A stretch of 60,000 nucleotides of DNA from Bugula neritina (taxonomy: Eukaryota; Bryozoa; Gymnolaemata; Cheilostomatida; Bugulidae). Every line of letters starts with the position of its first letter. Positions within the stretch are counted from its first letter, which is position 1. Positions 38,384 to 51,356 of this stretch are shown one piece after another. Below the pieces are notes generated by a model that was given only the letters and a program-made list of their open reading frames with translations, ran no database searches and was not told the DNA's origin. The position numbers and the translations under genes were made by a program. The stretch is from contig OZ037768.1 of NCBI GenBank assembly GCA_964035545.1, positions 5,573,241-5,633,240 on the forward strand, in the 5' to 3' direction.

Positions 38384-39175
38384 ATGGCTGAACCGCCCGT
38401 AACGACCAAAGTGCAACTAGCAGTTGAATTAGCTTGCGATACATGTTCTAACGATGTTAAATTGTTGTTAGAAGCAAACAAGGGTATTAAAAATGTTGCG
38501 GTTAATATTGAAAAACAAACTGTAGTTGTTGAAACATTGCTGTCCACTAATAAGGTTGTTGATCTTATAGAATCTTCAGGCAAAAAGGCGATTGTAACCG
38601 GAGTTGGCGCAGCAGGGAGCCAGGTGTTAAATTTAGGCAGTGCAGTTGCAATCATGCATGAAGGGAACCCATCCTCAGGTGTAAGAGGTGTTACAAGAAT
38701 AGTACAAAGTACTGAAGCAATCTGTGTAATTGAAGGAACCTTAGACGGACTGGCCCCGAATTTAGAACATCGGCTTAGTATCCATGAATACGGTGATATA
38801 AGCAATGGTTGTCATTCTTGTGGTGATATATTTGTTGGATTATCAAACCTAAACTCTCAGGACAAGCATCGTTATGGAGATCTTGGTAAAATACAATCAA
38901 ATAATTTGGGCAGATCAAATTTTCGAATTCAAAGTGACCGAGTAAAAGTATGGGACATTATTGGACGATCAATGCTAGTAAGCTCACCATTAGATTTACC
39001 CTCTGCCAATAAATCTGAAAATGGTGGGTGGACTAAAATTGCTTGTGGAATTATTGCTCGTTCAGCTGGTATATTTGAAAATTTCAAAAAGATTTGTGCA
39101 TGTGATGGTACTACGTTATGGGACGAGTACACCCTTCAGCAAAATGCCAAGTCTAGTCCTAACTCCCACCTATAA
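38384..39175 (+). CDS. CCS: copper chaperone for superoxide dismutase, intronless
   Basis: A single open frame of 263 residues without introns, unlike every neighbour. Domain 1 (1-75) is an Atx1-like fold with the copper-binding C18-x-x-C21. Domain 2 (about 80-225) is SOD1-like: NLGSAVAI, IEGTLDGL, HEYGD, CHSCGDIF, DKHRYGDLG, KVWDIIGRS and ACGIIARSAG all align with CCS. Domain 3 has the C238-x-C240 motif needed for copper transfer and disulphide formation in SOD1. It ends in SHL, a PTS1-like tripeptide comparable with the AHL end of vertebrate CCS. Two of the zinc-ligand histidines of animal CCS domain 2 (in HFNP and SHGG) appear replaced. The protein acts in cytosol and possibly peroxisomes. 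AATAAA lies at 39245. It may be an old retrocopy that serves as the only gene. Confidence 0.97.
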   Translation: MAEPPVTTKVQLAVELACDTCSNDVKLLLEANKGIKNVAVNIEKQTVVVETLLSTNKVVDLIESSGKKAIVTGVGAAGSQVLNLGSAVAIMHEGNPSSGVRGVTRIVQSTEAICVIEGTLDGLAPNLEHRLSIHEYGDISNGCHSCGDIFVGLSNLNSQDKHRYGDLGKIQSNNLGRSNFRIQSDRVKVWDIIGRSMLVSSPLDLPSANKSENGGWTKIACGIIARSAGIFENFKKICACDGTTLWDEYTLQQNAKSSPNSHL

Positions 39176-39197
39176 AAATATTTAGTTGATTTTTAAA

Positions 39198-39250
39198 TTT
39201 ATTATAAATACTTTTATTATTAAATAGCATTAAATGGTCTAAAAAATAAA
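39198..39250. terminator. opposed polyadenylation signals, CCS and WDR88
   Basis: The plus-strand AATAAA at 39245-39250 would end CCS. The first minus-strand AATAAA motifs after the WDR88 stop lie at 39213-39218 and 39198-39203, further into the CCS side. If these are used, the two 3' UTRs overlap. Confidence 0.5.
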
Positions 39251-39299
39251 AATTTGCTTTAATTGTCTATACATTGTCTAATAAAGTACAAATATATTT

Positions 39300-42200
39300 T
39301 CAATGGACTGTCTTTTTACTCTTCACACTCTCGTTGTCAAAGTTACTGTCTCCAGCTAATGTGCTGTCATCAAAATTTATTGCGTCATCAGCAGGGGGAA
39401 AGTTTTCGTCATCAAAATTGTCCGTGTTCAAAAGACTATCAACAACTGACCATATAGTAGGCCTTGCTTCCATACGACAGAACACACATAAAGTTTTGCC
39501 AGGGGTTGTGGTATCGTCCAACATTGCCACTGAGAAAGGCTTTTTACAGTTGTTACACTAAAATTTATAAGAATATTAATAAAAAGATTGTTATTTGAGC
39601 CAAAATAATATTTATATTTTAATTACAAAGAGATTTGTCAGGTAAAAAAAATTAGCAGCCAAAATGATTTATTAAATTGCTTCTCTGCAGCTTTTTAGTT
39701 ACAGGAAACCTATTTCACAAACCAACTGTTAAAATAAAATTATGTTCACTCACTGTCGATACTCGAAAACCAACTGATTTTTTGTTATCGGCAGCTGGGG
39801 CTGGAATTTTATCACTTTCTGCAACATTCCACAGTCTTATAGTGCAATCTTTTGAAGCTGACATAACCCATTGGCCAGACTGACTGAAGGATACATCTGT
39901 CACCCAGTCTTCATGACCCTACAGATATATTAGTATTCCAAGTACACTGCAGATAGTCAACATTTAGCAGTTACTAACATTAAACTAGTATATATTATCA
40001 AGTGAAAAAAGCGCGATATGCTTGATGACATTTTTACGTTTCTTAATAATGCATAACAAATGTTTTACCCTTTCAAAACAGTTCAGCAGATTTAAATAAT
40101 GTAATTTGACTTATATATTGAAAGGGTGAGTTGAAAGATTTTATTATTTAAAATTTTATGCTTTTATGTGAGTTTTCATGAAATAACTCTTGTCAATTTG
40201 GAGTGCCTGTAGCTAGTTCTAACTTGAGGGCTTACAATTATGTAATTTACATACTCTATACCTGAAGCTTAAGTTTTAAGTTGTGCTCCGTTGCATCCCA
40301 TATCAGGATATTTTTATCATAAGAAGCAGATGCCAAAAGGCTGCCTAAAAATGGTCAAAGATGAAAACATCAACGCAACTCTTTCAAAAGACATAAATAT
40401 TGACTGAGTATCATTTCACATAATTACAATTAATTAAATTAAGCAGCATAATACAAAGTTTAAACTACATTTTTTAACTGGAAATGATAAGGAGACAAAT
40501 ATTGGACAAACCATCTTGATTAAAAGCCACAGCACTTATGCATCCTTCATGTAATTTTTCCAATCCCTTTGGCCCATGTGACCTATACATCCCGGTGGTA
40601 ATGTCCCATAGATAGATCATTTTATCCCAGCCACATGTAGCCACCAGCTGTCCATTTGTTGTAGTAGCCGCGTCTGCTATAACACTTTCGTGTGCATTTA
40701 ATGTAACTGTGTTAATGCCAGATTTCATGTCCCAAAATTTGCACGTTTTGTCCATTGATGTGCTGATGACTCGTACATCTTTAGCATCAAATGAACACTT
40801 TGTGATGGTGCTGGAGTGGAGATCTATGTAATACAAATAACAGAATATTTATTATATTTGAGTTATAAAAATAAAATATAAACTTGCCAGTCATGTGATA
40901 TAAAAGGAGGCACTTGAAAATTTATCATCTCATATTTATAAAATATGTTTATGAAAAAATAACTTGTAATCGATAAATTGATTATATCTCAATGTCACTC
41001 AGGTTATATAGCGAATTCTTACCAACTACTTGCTTTACTAATTTTCCAGTTAATGCATCCCATAGTTTGATAGAGTGGTCCAGGTCTGAGCATGATACAA
41101 CGAGTTTTCCATCTCTGGAGAAGTTACAATCGGTGACTATGCCTCTATGTTCACCTGTCCACTGCAACCATTTCAGAAGTTAGCTACAGACACGTGCTTA
41201 ATAAAACACATTATTCTTGTCTCTTGTCATACACACAGATTGCTTTCAAATCACATGGTATTACAGTAGAGTTGCAGTGTAAACATAATATATAAAATAA
41301 ATAATAATTCTAAGGATCTATTATAGAACAAGTTTGTCAGCTATGCACCTCCTGTGCAGGGCAGACATAGTACTACCATCATAATATTGTATCCACGCTT
41401 ACCAGAAATATTCCTGTCTCGGCGTCAGTAAGTCTAACTTTCTTGTCCCAAGCACTGGATATAATTCTGAAACAAAATTATTAATAAAATGATGCGAGTA
41501 TTAAATGAACAACAACTTAGATGTTCTTAGAAGTAGTTCCATATTATCACTGATCACAACTGTTAGCTGAAAGTAGCTAAGTTATAGTTTGACTAAATAA
41601 TCTGAATATAATAATAGAATATAACTTGCCTATTTCCATCGTAGCTAATGTCACACTTGGTTATATAAGCACCTGGAGCATGTAGATTTTCGTATTTGAC
41701 TAGCTCTTTGCCACCGTCACACTTCCATATCCGTACTGTTCCATCATTTGATGATGTGATCACTTTGGAGTCATCGAAGCAAAACGTAGCAGAATTAATG
41801 CAGTCTGTATGGCCTCGGATAATAGTTATTTTTATCTACAAAATGCCAGCAGTTAAAAAAATTTGAGAAAAGCATTTGTACCTTGTTGACCCTCAATTGT
41901 TGAGGAAAATACTTACAGCTAATTTCAAGAAATTATTTTGCAGAAAATATATGTTTAGGTTTACATTATATACTTTAAATTCCTACAATCCCTAAAGATA
42001 CTGAAAAGAAAATTGCAACGAAAAAACGATTTCTCTCATAGAAAACAATGAAGCAAGGGGTGGGGGGTACAATAGATATTGGTCTGGATAGTGTGATGTA
42101 TTTTATTAAACCATTAGTAATTTTAAAAATGGTGCCAGTTAATACTGTGTGCTGTACATGTTGAAGCCCTTGAGTTATATTGTGTGAATGCATTGAAACA

Positions 42201-43234
42201 ACAAACTCCAAAGCTCTAACTTCTTAGAATCACGGTTTTAGAGAGATTGTAACTCCAAACAAATACAGATTTCGTATAGCAGACAATAAAGAAGAACATA
42301 TAAACATATGAATTTTAAAACTGGGCATTCACAATCATTATGGTTATTAGTTGAGAAAAATAATATTCAAACCATTGCAAATAGTGCCTAAAAATGTATT
42401 GCAGTTAAAATGCATAATATTATAGTGTACCTACGAATAAATTTTTTTACTATATATTAGAGTTTGAACCTCAATATACAAAGTCTAGCTATTCAATGTA
42501 TTATTATAGCTTGTAATAACACAAGTCCTTATATCCCATATTGTATCACATATAAACACAGCAAGTTATGCATGTATATGGGGTCTAAACAAACTACATT
42601 AAAACAAAATTATACTACAGTGTATACCAATTTAAGCCCATCTCCTTCCGAGTTGATTGGTTGTTCTTCATACTGAGGAGGTACGTACACCTCATCGTAC
42701 ACAATCTCATCTTCAAACATAGCAGTCATTGTGAAATATCTCAATCAAATTATACCTCACCTGTCCACTGCATGCAACCCTTCTAAATGTCCAGCCTGCA
42801 TGTGCTTTGAGATACAAAGTTGCTGCATAGTGATTAAAAGCCAATAGAAATCTTTATTGTAGCATGACTAAAATCAGCGTAGCTTCAATTAGATTGATAT
42901 AGTCTCCAAGAGACCATTGATCAAAGTCTTTAGAAACTGCTTTGCTTAAGCAGAATTCAATTCAAATCCAAAACAATCAAATCTTTTCATGTTCAATAAA
43001 ACCTATTTTAAAGTATAAGTGGTAGTAACTATTGCCTATCATTTTACACATATGCTAGCAGCTAGGAGCTTGTGCAAGATTGTGAGCAGATTTTAAAGGC
43101 AGACTAACTTTTGCTAATCGATTTTTCCGATCTTCTTCAGATATGTGGTCTATTGTATGCGGGTCATATTCAGGTGAACTGATACGGTTGTTAGCTTCAT
43201 ATTCTGATAATGGTGTAGAGTAGTAAGTGGTCAT
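39300..43234 (-). CDS. WDR88: WDR88-like WD40-repeat protein
   Basis: Minus-strand exons: 43234-43109, 42795-42761 (tentative), 42739-42628, 41835-41630, 41466-41403, 41161-41023, 40823-40512, 40344-40262, 39918-39754, 39557-39300; 499 residues if all are joined. About seven WD40 repeats are visible by their closing WD-type dipeptides: GTVRIWKCD, KKVRLTDAE, SIKLWDAL, KTCKFWDMK, KMIYLWDIT, KNILIWDAT and CTIRLWNVA. After the propeller comes a Cys-rich end, CNNCKKPFSV and later CVFCRMEARP, matching the C-terminal tail of vertebrate WDR88 as I recall it. The acidic last 45 residues are unique. WD40 propellers are binding scaffolds; no specific partner is known to me. The intron at 41467-41629 uses a GC donor. 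The 5' end is uncertain: the 102-nt stretch 42628-42729 could alternatively start translation at its own Met. Confidence 0.83.
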
Positions 43235-45006
43235 TATAACTCCAACTTATGTATCTTCTAAAAGAAAATCAGCAAAGAGCATAACTATGTAAAATCTTAT
43301 TTGTTCATTGTGCACAGATGTAAGTTATATTTCTTAGTAAGCAAGCCATGGAGGTTGTTAGAGATTATTTTTTAATGCACGTTTTACTTTAGATATTATT
43401 AGACAATATCTAGAAGAATTTTACTATGTAAAATCTGATATTAGCTGCAACCAGTAAATATCTCAACGTTAAAAGTACAGAATAAAAAGGTGTCAACGCT
43501 ATATCAAAAAATTTGCCAATTGTAAAAATAGTAACTGATATGGTAGTTAATTATTTGGCAATAGTTTGAAGCATTTATGCATATTATGAACTAGTGTTAA
43601 CAATTTCATTTTTATGTCAAAAATTATACAATAAAACACATAGTAAACAAATTATATCAAGCAATTAAATATCCACAAAATGATATAGTTATATCAAAAT
43701 GTTTTGTGCTTAAGAACCTATTGAAATTTGGAATTAGTTGAGCAATTATTTTTGAAGATATGAGCAATTAAATCGAAAATCATATCCCTCCTGGATATTG
43801 ATATTATGCTATATATTACTAAGTATCTTATTATGTTATAAAAAATACTTTATGTAAAATAATCAGGTCATGTATTGAAATGAGAGCTAAAATTTTAATA
43901 TTGTTCATTATTAAATTTAAAGTTTATCAATTTATGTTGCCAAGTTTTTGTTAATAATACAATAAGTCTATTTACTAAATCATATAACATTGTATATCTT
44001 TACTCTACAAACTGCGAGCTACCTGTAAATTTTATGTTGAAAACAGTAGTTAGTTGACTATTTTAAACAGAGGACTAGAAGTTTTTAGCTAGTTTTTCTT
44101 TTTTTAAAACAAGGAAAAATACTGTAAAGAAAAGCATAGAACCACTGATTTAAAGAACAATTTCTCATAATTTTGATGTTTTTTTAATTTTGTATCATTA
44201 GAAATAAATAAAATAACTTTTATAACCAATTGATTAATATCAGATTAAAATTAAAACAGCGATGGGTGAAACTGAAACTGAATTATCAGACAACAAATTT
44301 ATTTGAAAATTGATTTGTTTAACCATCTTCAGTTTCAAACCATAAGTGATTATAACAAATAAAGTACAGTAAACATTTATGTAGACACAGTATCATTAGT
44401 TAGTGAAAAATAATTTAAAATTGGGAGGTGAGTTAAACTAGCACTCACAGTGAGTGTGACTGTGTGTGAAACTTCTGGCTGGTGCCAGAGCCACTGTGAC
44501 TGTCATATTGCACTATTCAAGCGTAGCATATGAAATTAAAACATACATGCTTTAGAAGTACATTAATCTTAGAGACACTGCTATTCAATAGTTAGTCATC
44601 AATGCCCATTGTCAAACAAAAGGTCTAATTCCGGTGAATGAATAAAATTACTTAGCCACCATTATTACTGTATAAAGACTAGGGTCGTCAACGTAAAAGG
44701 ATGCTACAATTTACGGCATTCACTAATAAGAACAGACAACTCTTGCATAGCAGCTGCAAAGGATCACGAAATCTCAAGTGGTCACGTACTTGTGCTTTCT
44801 TTGATGACAAAATCAGTACATAGCAACTAGCAAGGCTGCTTACACCAGTTTTATTGAAATGAATGCAAGTTCATGTAAAAAGAAACGTATGTGTTTTGGT
44901 CACAGTTGGAAAGTACTGAAGTTGACACCCAATAACTTTTGACCAGACAACCTACATTAGACAAGACAAATATTTACAGTTGTGGTAAAAATGTGCATTG
45001 GAATAT
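43235..45006. other. intergenic, WDR88 to SMARCD
   Basis: AT-rich sequence between two genes on the same strand. The WDR88 promoter should lie just above 43234. A SMARCD polyadenylation signal (minus-strand AATAAA) is at 45007-45012. No repeats with clear ends and no exons are seen. Confidence 0.5.
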
Positions 45007-45232
45007 TTTATTTTATAAATGTTGCACAATATAACAACTAAAATATATATTGTACTGGAACAACTGACAACATTGATGCAGATTAGACATTAAATACAAG
45101 AAGACCCATACGTACATACAGTGAAATTTTTACAATGGTAATTGCATAATATCTAAATACTCCAAAAATGATACAATTTACAGAAACAGATGAGGAAATA
45201 TACAGTTGTAGCTAGAAAAATTACTGAAAGAA

Positions 45233-48200
45233 TCAATTTTTAAACCCAAGGTGTTTTTCAATTTCATCTTTTCTTTCATTGACTTTATTATAGAAATATC
45301 TGGAAACACCTTCTTGTATATTGGCATTGTAATAGAACTCTGCCCTCCTTTCTTCCTCTGGTTGACCCACCACATCTGTCATGGTCTACCAAACACATAC
45401 ACATAAATTGATGAGGTAACTACTAGTACTGGCTGAAAGAGATGACACATCAACACACATAAAACACATTCTGTTCATTAAATACAAATGCATATGTTTG
45501 ATCAGAATGTCTCAAAATCTGTTGCAGCATCACAGGGTGTTAATTTCTTTAACTTTTGAAGGCAAACAATTTTCCATACTTCAAAAGAAAACCCCAGATA
45601 GAAATTTAAATCCAAATTCATAAAATGCGTAATACAAGAAGGCTGTTTCTACGCACACACCCAGACAGAGCATACTGATGGTAGCAAAACATACAAACTA
45701 CAAAGTGTCAACTGAGATGCGTAAATAAAACTCTATGTATGCATTTAGTAATGGCTGCTCCTGTGATGTGAGTTTAGAATAAACAGGCTTGCGGTACCTT
45801 CAAGTCTCTGCTTTGAGAGATGAGCCAATTGGTGATAAACTCCTGGGGGTTCTCGGAAAAGCTGAGGTAAAACTCTCTCGATGTTTTCAAAGAGTTTATC
45901 TGCTCCACGGTGTCGTAGATCTTGGCTTCGTTGGCAGCTATTTCCTGCAGTAGAGAACACAGAGAATGAGAGTAAGATTAAACAGGGAGAATACGCAAGT
46001 GCCTATTTCCTATTTATAAATACTCTCTTGAACAAGAGTACACTTAATATGCTATCTCCTAAAGTAACATTTTAGTACATAGCAGGCTATTGTTTGTTTG
46101 CTTTAGTTAGTCTAGTGTGAAAAGATAAATATGATTGAAGGAAAAATTGCTATGGCCTTATTTGCAAAATCAATCCTAAAATACATGCAACATGTAAAGG
46201 ATTTTAACAAACTACATATTACAAAGTGGTATATACATTTTTTCTTTACGTTTTATGGTGATTTCTGAATTCAATTTCAAAGACAATTGCTTTAATAGTT
46301 ACAAAATAAATGTTGTATAAACTGGACATAACAATTACACTGCAAAGCAGCAAACCATGTATTGATGATAGCACTTAGTTGCAAGTGTTATAATACAAGC
46401 AGTAACACACCTGCTGACTTTTTGACGGCATCATAAATGCATTCATCTGCGCCTTATTCGGATCATCAATTTCAATTTCAACATCATAAGCAGCAGCTTT
46501 TTTGGCAGCATCTGGACCTTCCACACTGAGAAAATATCATAAAAGCATGTATCGAGATATCATGTGACTTTGTAGCCTATAGAAGGCAAAAGCATGTTTA
46601 TACTCTACAAGCATGTACATTATATACTATACAAGCATGTATACACTCTACAAGCATGTATATTATATACTATACAAGCATGTATACACTCTACAAGCAT
46701 GTATATTATATACTATACAAGCATGTACACACTATTACAAGCATATATACACTATTACAAGCATGTACATTATATACTATACAAGCATGTATACACTATT
46801 ACAAGCATGTATATACTCTACAAGCATGTACATTATATACTATACAAGCATGTATACACTCTACAAGCATGTATATTATATACTATACAAGCATGTATAC
46901 ACTCTACAAGCATGTACATTATATACTATACAAGCATATATACACTATTACAAGCATGTACATTATATACTATACAAGCATGTATACACTATTACAAGCA
47001 TGTATACACTAAACATATACTGTGTATACAGTAGACACAGTACAATTTTTTTCCAAACGCAATGAAATCCTGTCCAACTACATCCTACACAAATACTTTA
47101 CAATACAGTAACCATATATCACTTGTAGTTGCACAGCCCAATAGCTGTGCATTCTCTTTGGTTACCACACTTTATACTTTGACAACTATCATGTAATCAC
47201 TGCATACTTACACCATGTATGATGTTCACCCAGTAAAACTAAACCCCACTTTGTACTAGTTTACAATACTTCATCACATGACTTAAAATTTACAAACCAA
47301 CCAATTTCAGAGCTTGATTATGTCTATATCTACATGCACGCTCTATACTTACACTATAGTATGGTTGATTACAATCGGATCTGGAGCCATCAGTAGACTA
47401 TGTAGGCGGGCAGGCAACTCCGCAAATTTTAATCTCGGCATGTCAAATATCTACAAGGAACATGGAGGAATACTTTTAAACGTCCTATACAATCATATAG
47501 TGAACATCAATATGGTTCAATACTGTTGCTCAAAGTGAGGCTGTGTGAGTCAGGAGCAGTAAATACACAATATAATACAATCAGTTGCAGAGAATGTTTA
47601 AATTTACTGTCATGAGAAGAACCCGAAATACGCCTATAATATGGGTTTGTTCAATTTCTGTATTCTGTAAACTATATGCTAGAAACAAATTACAATGTAT
47701 TCAGAATATTTGTAAAATGAAATGGCTATCTGGAAAAAGACAATGCAGAGTGTTTCAGACGTCAATTAATAACTAGTGTTCCATAACACTGACCTGTGCA
47801 AGAAACTTATCACAATTAACAAATTCTCTTTCATTCGGATCCTGCAGCTTGTGCTGTTTAATGTATTGCCAAAGTGCATTTATTATTTGAGGCCGGGACT
47901 CCGTGTGAATGCCCAGTAACCTGGCTAGCCTGTGGTCTAGCTTATACTTGAGAGGATTATAGTCTAGCATGAGAAGTACTGTACACTTGACGTTCTGATC
48001 ACCAGCTCTCTTTACTTGGAAGCCATCAGTTTCATTAGTCTTGGCAGTTCTGTGCCACTGAAATAATACAACACACTACTTTTGTCACTAGCTAGTCAAT
48101 CAACCAGCGAAGCTTTGCTTCAACACTAACAAAAGAAAACACTTGTTCAGCGAAATGAGTATAAAACATTTCTGTGCAACATGCAGGACATTGCATTTCC

Positions 48201-50951
48201 AATAGACTTCCAATTAGTGTATATTGATAAAAATATGTAATATCTCAGTCGGCAAAGTTGCTATAATCTATTATTCAAACAACCAAACATTATTATAACT
48301 TGTATAAGCTAAGCACTCTTTATTCAATAACAAAATTTATCGTAAATTATTTTCAGGCTTTGTTTGTTCACCATTTCAACTTTAAGAAGCCTAGCACAAC
48401 CAATGAAAAATGAGGATGACTCCTCCCAGAGTCTGAGTTCTCTTAGCATTGCCATACAACAGATAACTGTAGGGACTGGCTACTTTAGATGTAGAACCAT
48501 GAGGGCGTTGTCTCACCTCAACTAAGTGGTTGTCCGGACCATACAACTCCTTGTCCAGTTCTATCACCAAACTCTTGAAAAATGTTGAGAATTTCTGTTT
48601 TGGCTTTGAGCCTTCTGCATTCTGAAGAGAAATATAACATCGAATGGAAATACTACAAGCAAACTATTTTAGTAAAACCAGAAATTCAAGTCTCACTGCA
48701 AAATGATACAAAATTTAAATCTAAAAAAGATACTGTCCAGGTGATATAATAGCCTACAGTTAAATAGAATATATACTCCCTGGGAAATATACAACACTTT
48801 GTAGCTTACCTCAGCATGCAAATTCAATAGGTGTCAATAAATAAACTGAACTACAAACAGATTAAAAGTGCTCACCTCATCTAGAAGCCTGCCTTCTACA
48901 CGTAACTCCCACCATGGCCCAGTCTCCTCTCCACCATCTGCATCCTGTCTCCCCGGGTTGAATGTGTTGGATATGAATATTCTCAACTTCCTCTTTTGCT
49001 ATATGTAGTGATTTATAAACTGGTTCTATTAACAAGGATTAAGTGTAACAGGCAACCAGTGGTGACTAGAAATTACACCAACTCAAATTAAATTTCACTC
49101 TTTCAGCATTACAGAGTAAAACATGTGCAAAATTTAGTAGTACAGACTTTATGGTACATTTTTATAAATATAACGAATAGACAACTACAGACAATCTATA
49201 ATCTATATGTAATTCCCATATGATACGATAAATAGTGATAAAGATAAGTTGGTTAGAACACCCACTTTCATTGGACGTTTAAGAGCTTCTTGAATATCAA
49301 GTTTCTTCCTCTGAATAGTAGCATCCAGCTTCCTCTCGAACGCCAGCAAGTCCATATATGCCTGTGACTCCGGCACCAGCTGCCTTATTTTCTGAGACAA
49401 GATCTTGTCAGCGATTTTCGGTTTCTTTTTGCTACATTTACAAATAATTAAGAAACAATAAAGTGCACCTCGTTAATAATGAAGTCGGAGATTTAGGTGA
49501 AACAACTGTGCTTCAATATAATAGAAAATGTTTGCTAATTCCATACTTTCTATTGGCTTGTTGCATGTTTTTATCCATGTGAGGTCTTTTCTTACTTTCT
49601 AGAGCATGTTGCAGAGCTGTGGGAATGGCAGATCGGCCACCTACAGTGAGAAAATCATTCATCAGACTAGAATGTAAAACAAGTCATATATATGCATAAA
49701 CTGAGCCATGAAATATTCAGCTGGTGTGTCGACAGATTTTACTAAAATCTACAATAATTGCCTGCCTGGCACCGACTAGATATATAAACTGATATGATAA
49801 TACTTGTTTGACAGGGAGATGACAAAATACAGCTGGCATGTTGTTTTTCAAATTGAAATTGAATAAAAACCTTTACAATTAAATAAATAGTTTACAGTAA
49901 CAGCATTCCCTACCTGTTAGCACCTGTCTCTTGTGCTATCTCAAAGGTGATTTTTAGTAACATGGGTATTAAATACACACATGCATGCAAAGCAGTATAT
50001 GTAACACATTTGACGCATATAGCATATATGTACACAAGGAGAAATGATGAGATAAAATAAAGGTTAAAAAACATTTAGGTTGCCGGTTCATAAATATAGG
50101 TAGATTCACAATTGCTACATGCAAACTGTACATTACTACAACAACGCATTATAGGACAACTTATTGAAAAAGACCAAAGGTAGTACTTTGTAGAACATGC
50201 TGAGAAAATGGCAGCTAAAAAAACCTAAACGTTACTTACTACCAAAACTCTCTTTAGATGACTCTTTGTCTTTGTCCTTTTTACCTAAGATTAATTCTCA
50301 CTTTGAAAAACATTGACTGTGAGTTCAGTTTATTTCGCTTTCATATCGCACCACTAATATTAAGTTAGTAATGTCGTTTCAAATTAGAAATTACTTTAAG
50401 TGATCAATTTTTCAATCACTACAAAGCTCACGACATGCAAGGACATACCTTTCCCTTTTTCGGATTTCTCTTTAGTTTTGCTGACTGTAACCCGAAGAAA
50501 ACAAAGTAAAATAGATGAAAAATGTTACAGATATGGCCAACCCTTTTCAAGTATGTAGACTAAGCTATTTGAGGAGCAATACTGGCACTAGACCCAAACC
50601 TCACAAATATAAAAGATCTTACCATGGGGGTTGTGAGGATACTGACCACCAGGAAATCTAGGAGGCTGACCTGGCATGGGTCCACCAGTCATATGGGGAG
50701 CCGGACTGAAGTTAGGTCGTTGCTGAGGTGGCCCTGGCATAGAGCCCTACAGATGATTAATTGAAACTGTTTTGGGCACATAGTTTAATGATAAACAAGT
50801 ACTATAGAAACTTTATGCTTTTTAAATGCTAAAACTGTTGAAAATGTGTTTAAACTTATTGTTTTTTAATTTTACTAACCATGTAATTTTGCTGTCCATG
50901 TCCGGCATATGGACGTTGCATAGGATTAGGAAATCTGGACGCTTGTGACAT
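45233..50951 (-). CDS. SMARCD: SMARCD/BAF60 subunit of SWI/SNF
   Basis: Thirteen minus-strand exons in phase: 50951-50880, 50746-50623, 50484-50449, 50284-50243, 49640-49547, 49431-49266, 48998-48876, 48621-48517, 48057-47794, 47450-47353, 46525-46411, 45944-45798, 45385-45233; 512 residues, close to the roughly 515 of vertebrate SMARCD1. The first 80 residues are Pro/Gly/Met-rich as in the family. Then follow [61 protein letters not shown] and the SWIB/MDM2-type domain (about 278-355, starting at [14 protein letters not shown]), and the family ending DLKTMTDVVG to YFYNKV. BAF60 proteins bridge the nuclear BAF/SWI-SNF remodelling complex to transcription factors. Two tiny Lys-rich exons (36 and 42 nt) in the N-terminal linker could be alternatively spliced; both keep frame. 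Confidence 0.96.
46592..47015. repeat. minisatellite of ACAAGCATGTA units
   Basis: About ten copies of a composite unit near 43 bp made of ACAAGCATGTACATTATATA plus CTAT (24 bp) and ACAAGCATGTATACACTCT (19-20 bp) lie in the SMARCD intron. Because the units keep being open, three overlapping frames yield long Tyr/His-rich artefact proteins. Confidence 0.95.
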
Positions 50952-51331
50952 GTTGATAACTTGATGTTGAACTTGATTTTGATCAAGCAGTAGTACTCAT
51001 CAACTTCAAGTTAAACTTGATATCGGGCTTGACTAATGTGGAGAATAAAAGCCTTCTAGAAATGATAATATTAAATATTAAAAAACGAAAGTCAAAGTTT
51101 CAAGTTGTGACTCAAGTTTAAGCTTAGTTTTTACTAAGAGTAAGTCTAATTCTTATTCTAACCATCACAATCATAATGACTATCAGTATAAGTATGACAA
51201 TCACAATGAGTGATTCAAAATCTATGACAATCACAATCAGTATCAACTATCATGTCTCACTCAGTCTCAGTAAGTGAGTATGAGTATGAGTATCACAATG
51301 ACAAATTGAAATTGTCAATCACTGAGAGTGC

Positions 51332-51356
51332 ATGAATGTTGCTGAAACAAAAACGG
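51332..51356 (+). CDS. candidate first coding exon of the MAP3K gene
   Basis: An ATG followed by MNVAETKT and a GTAAAT donor ends in phase 1. The acceptor at 53251-53252 opens an exon that requires exactly a phase-1 partner, giving MNVAETKTGRVEQLPLLEM. The phase match alone has a one-in-three chance of being accidental. Confidence 0.3.

Noticed and set aside
38347-38805. 152-codon frame opposite CCS
   Set aside because: It is a shadow of the well-supported CCS coding frame.
41151-42776. Shared sequence TCACCTGTCCACTGCA at a WDR88 exon edge and near 42760
   Set aside because: Short match only; no wider similarity was seen that would indicate exon duplication.
46594-47065. Three overlapping Tyr/His-rich frames of 118-150 codons
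   Set aside because: They follow the minisatellite unit and lie between two SMARCD exons.
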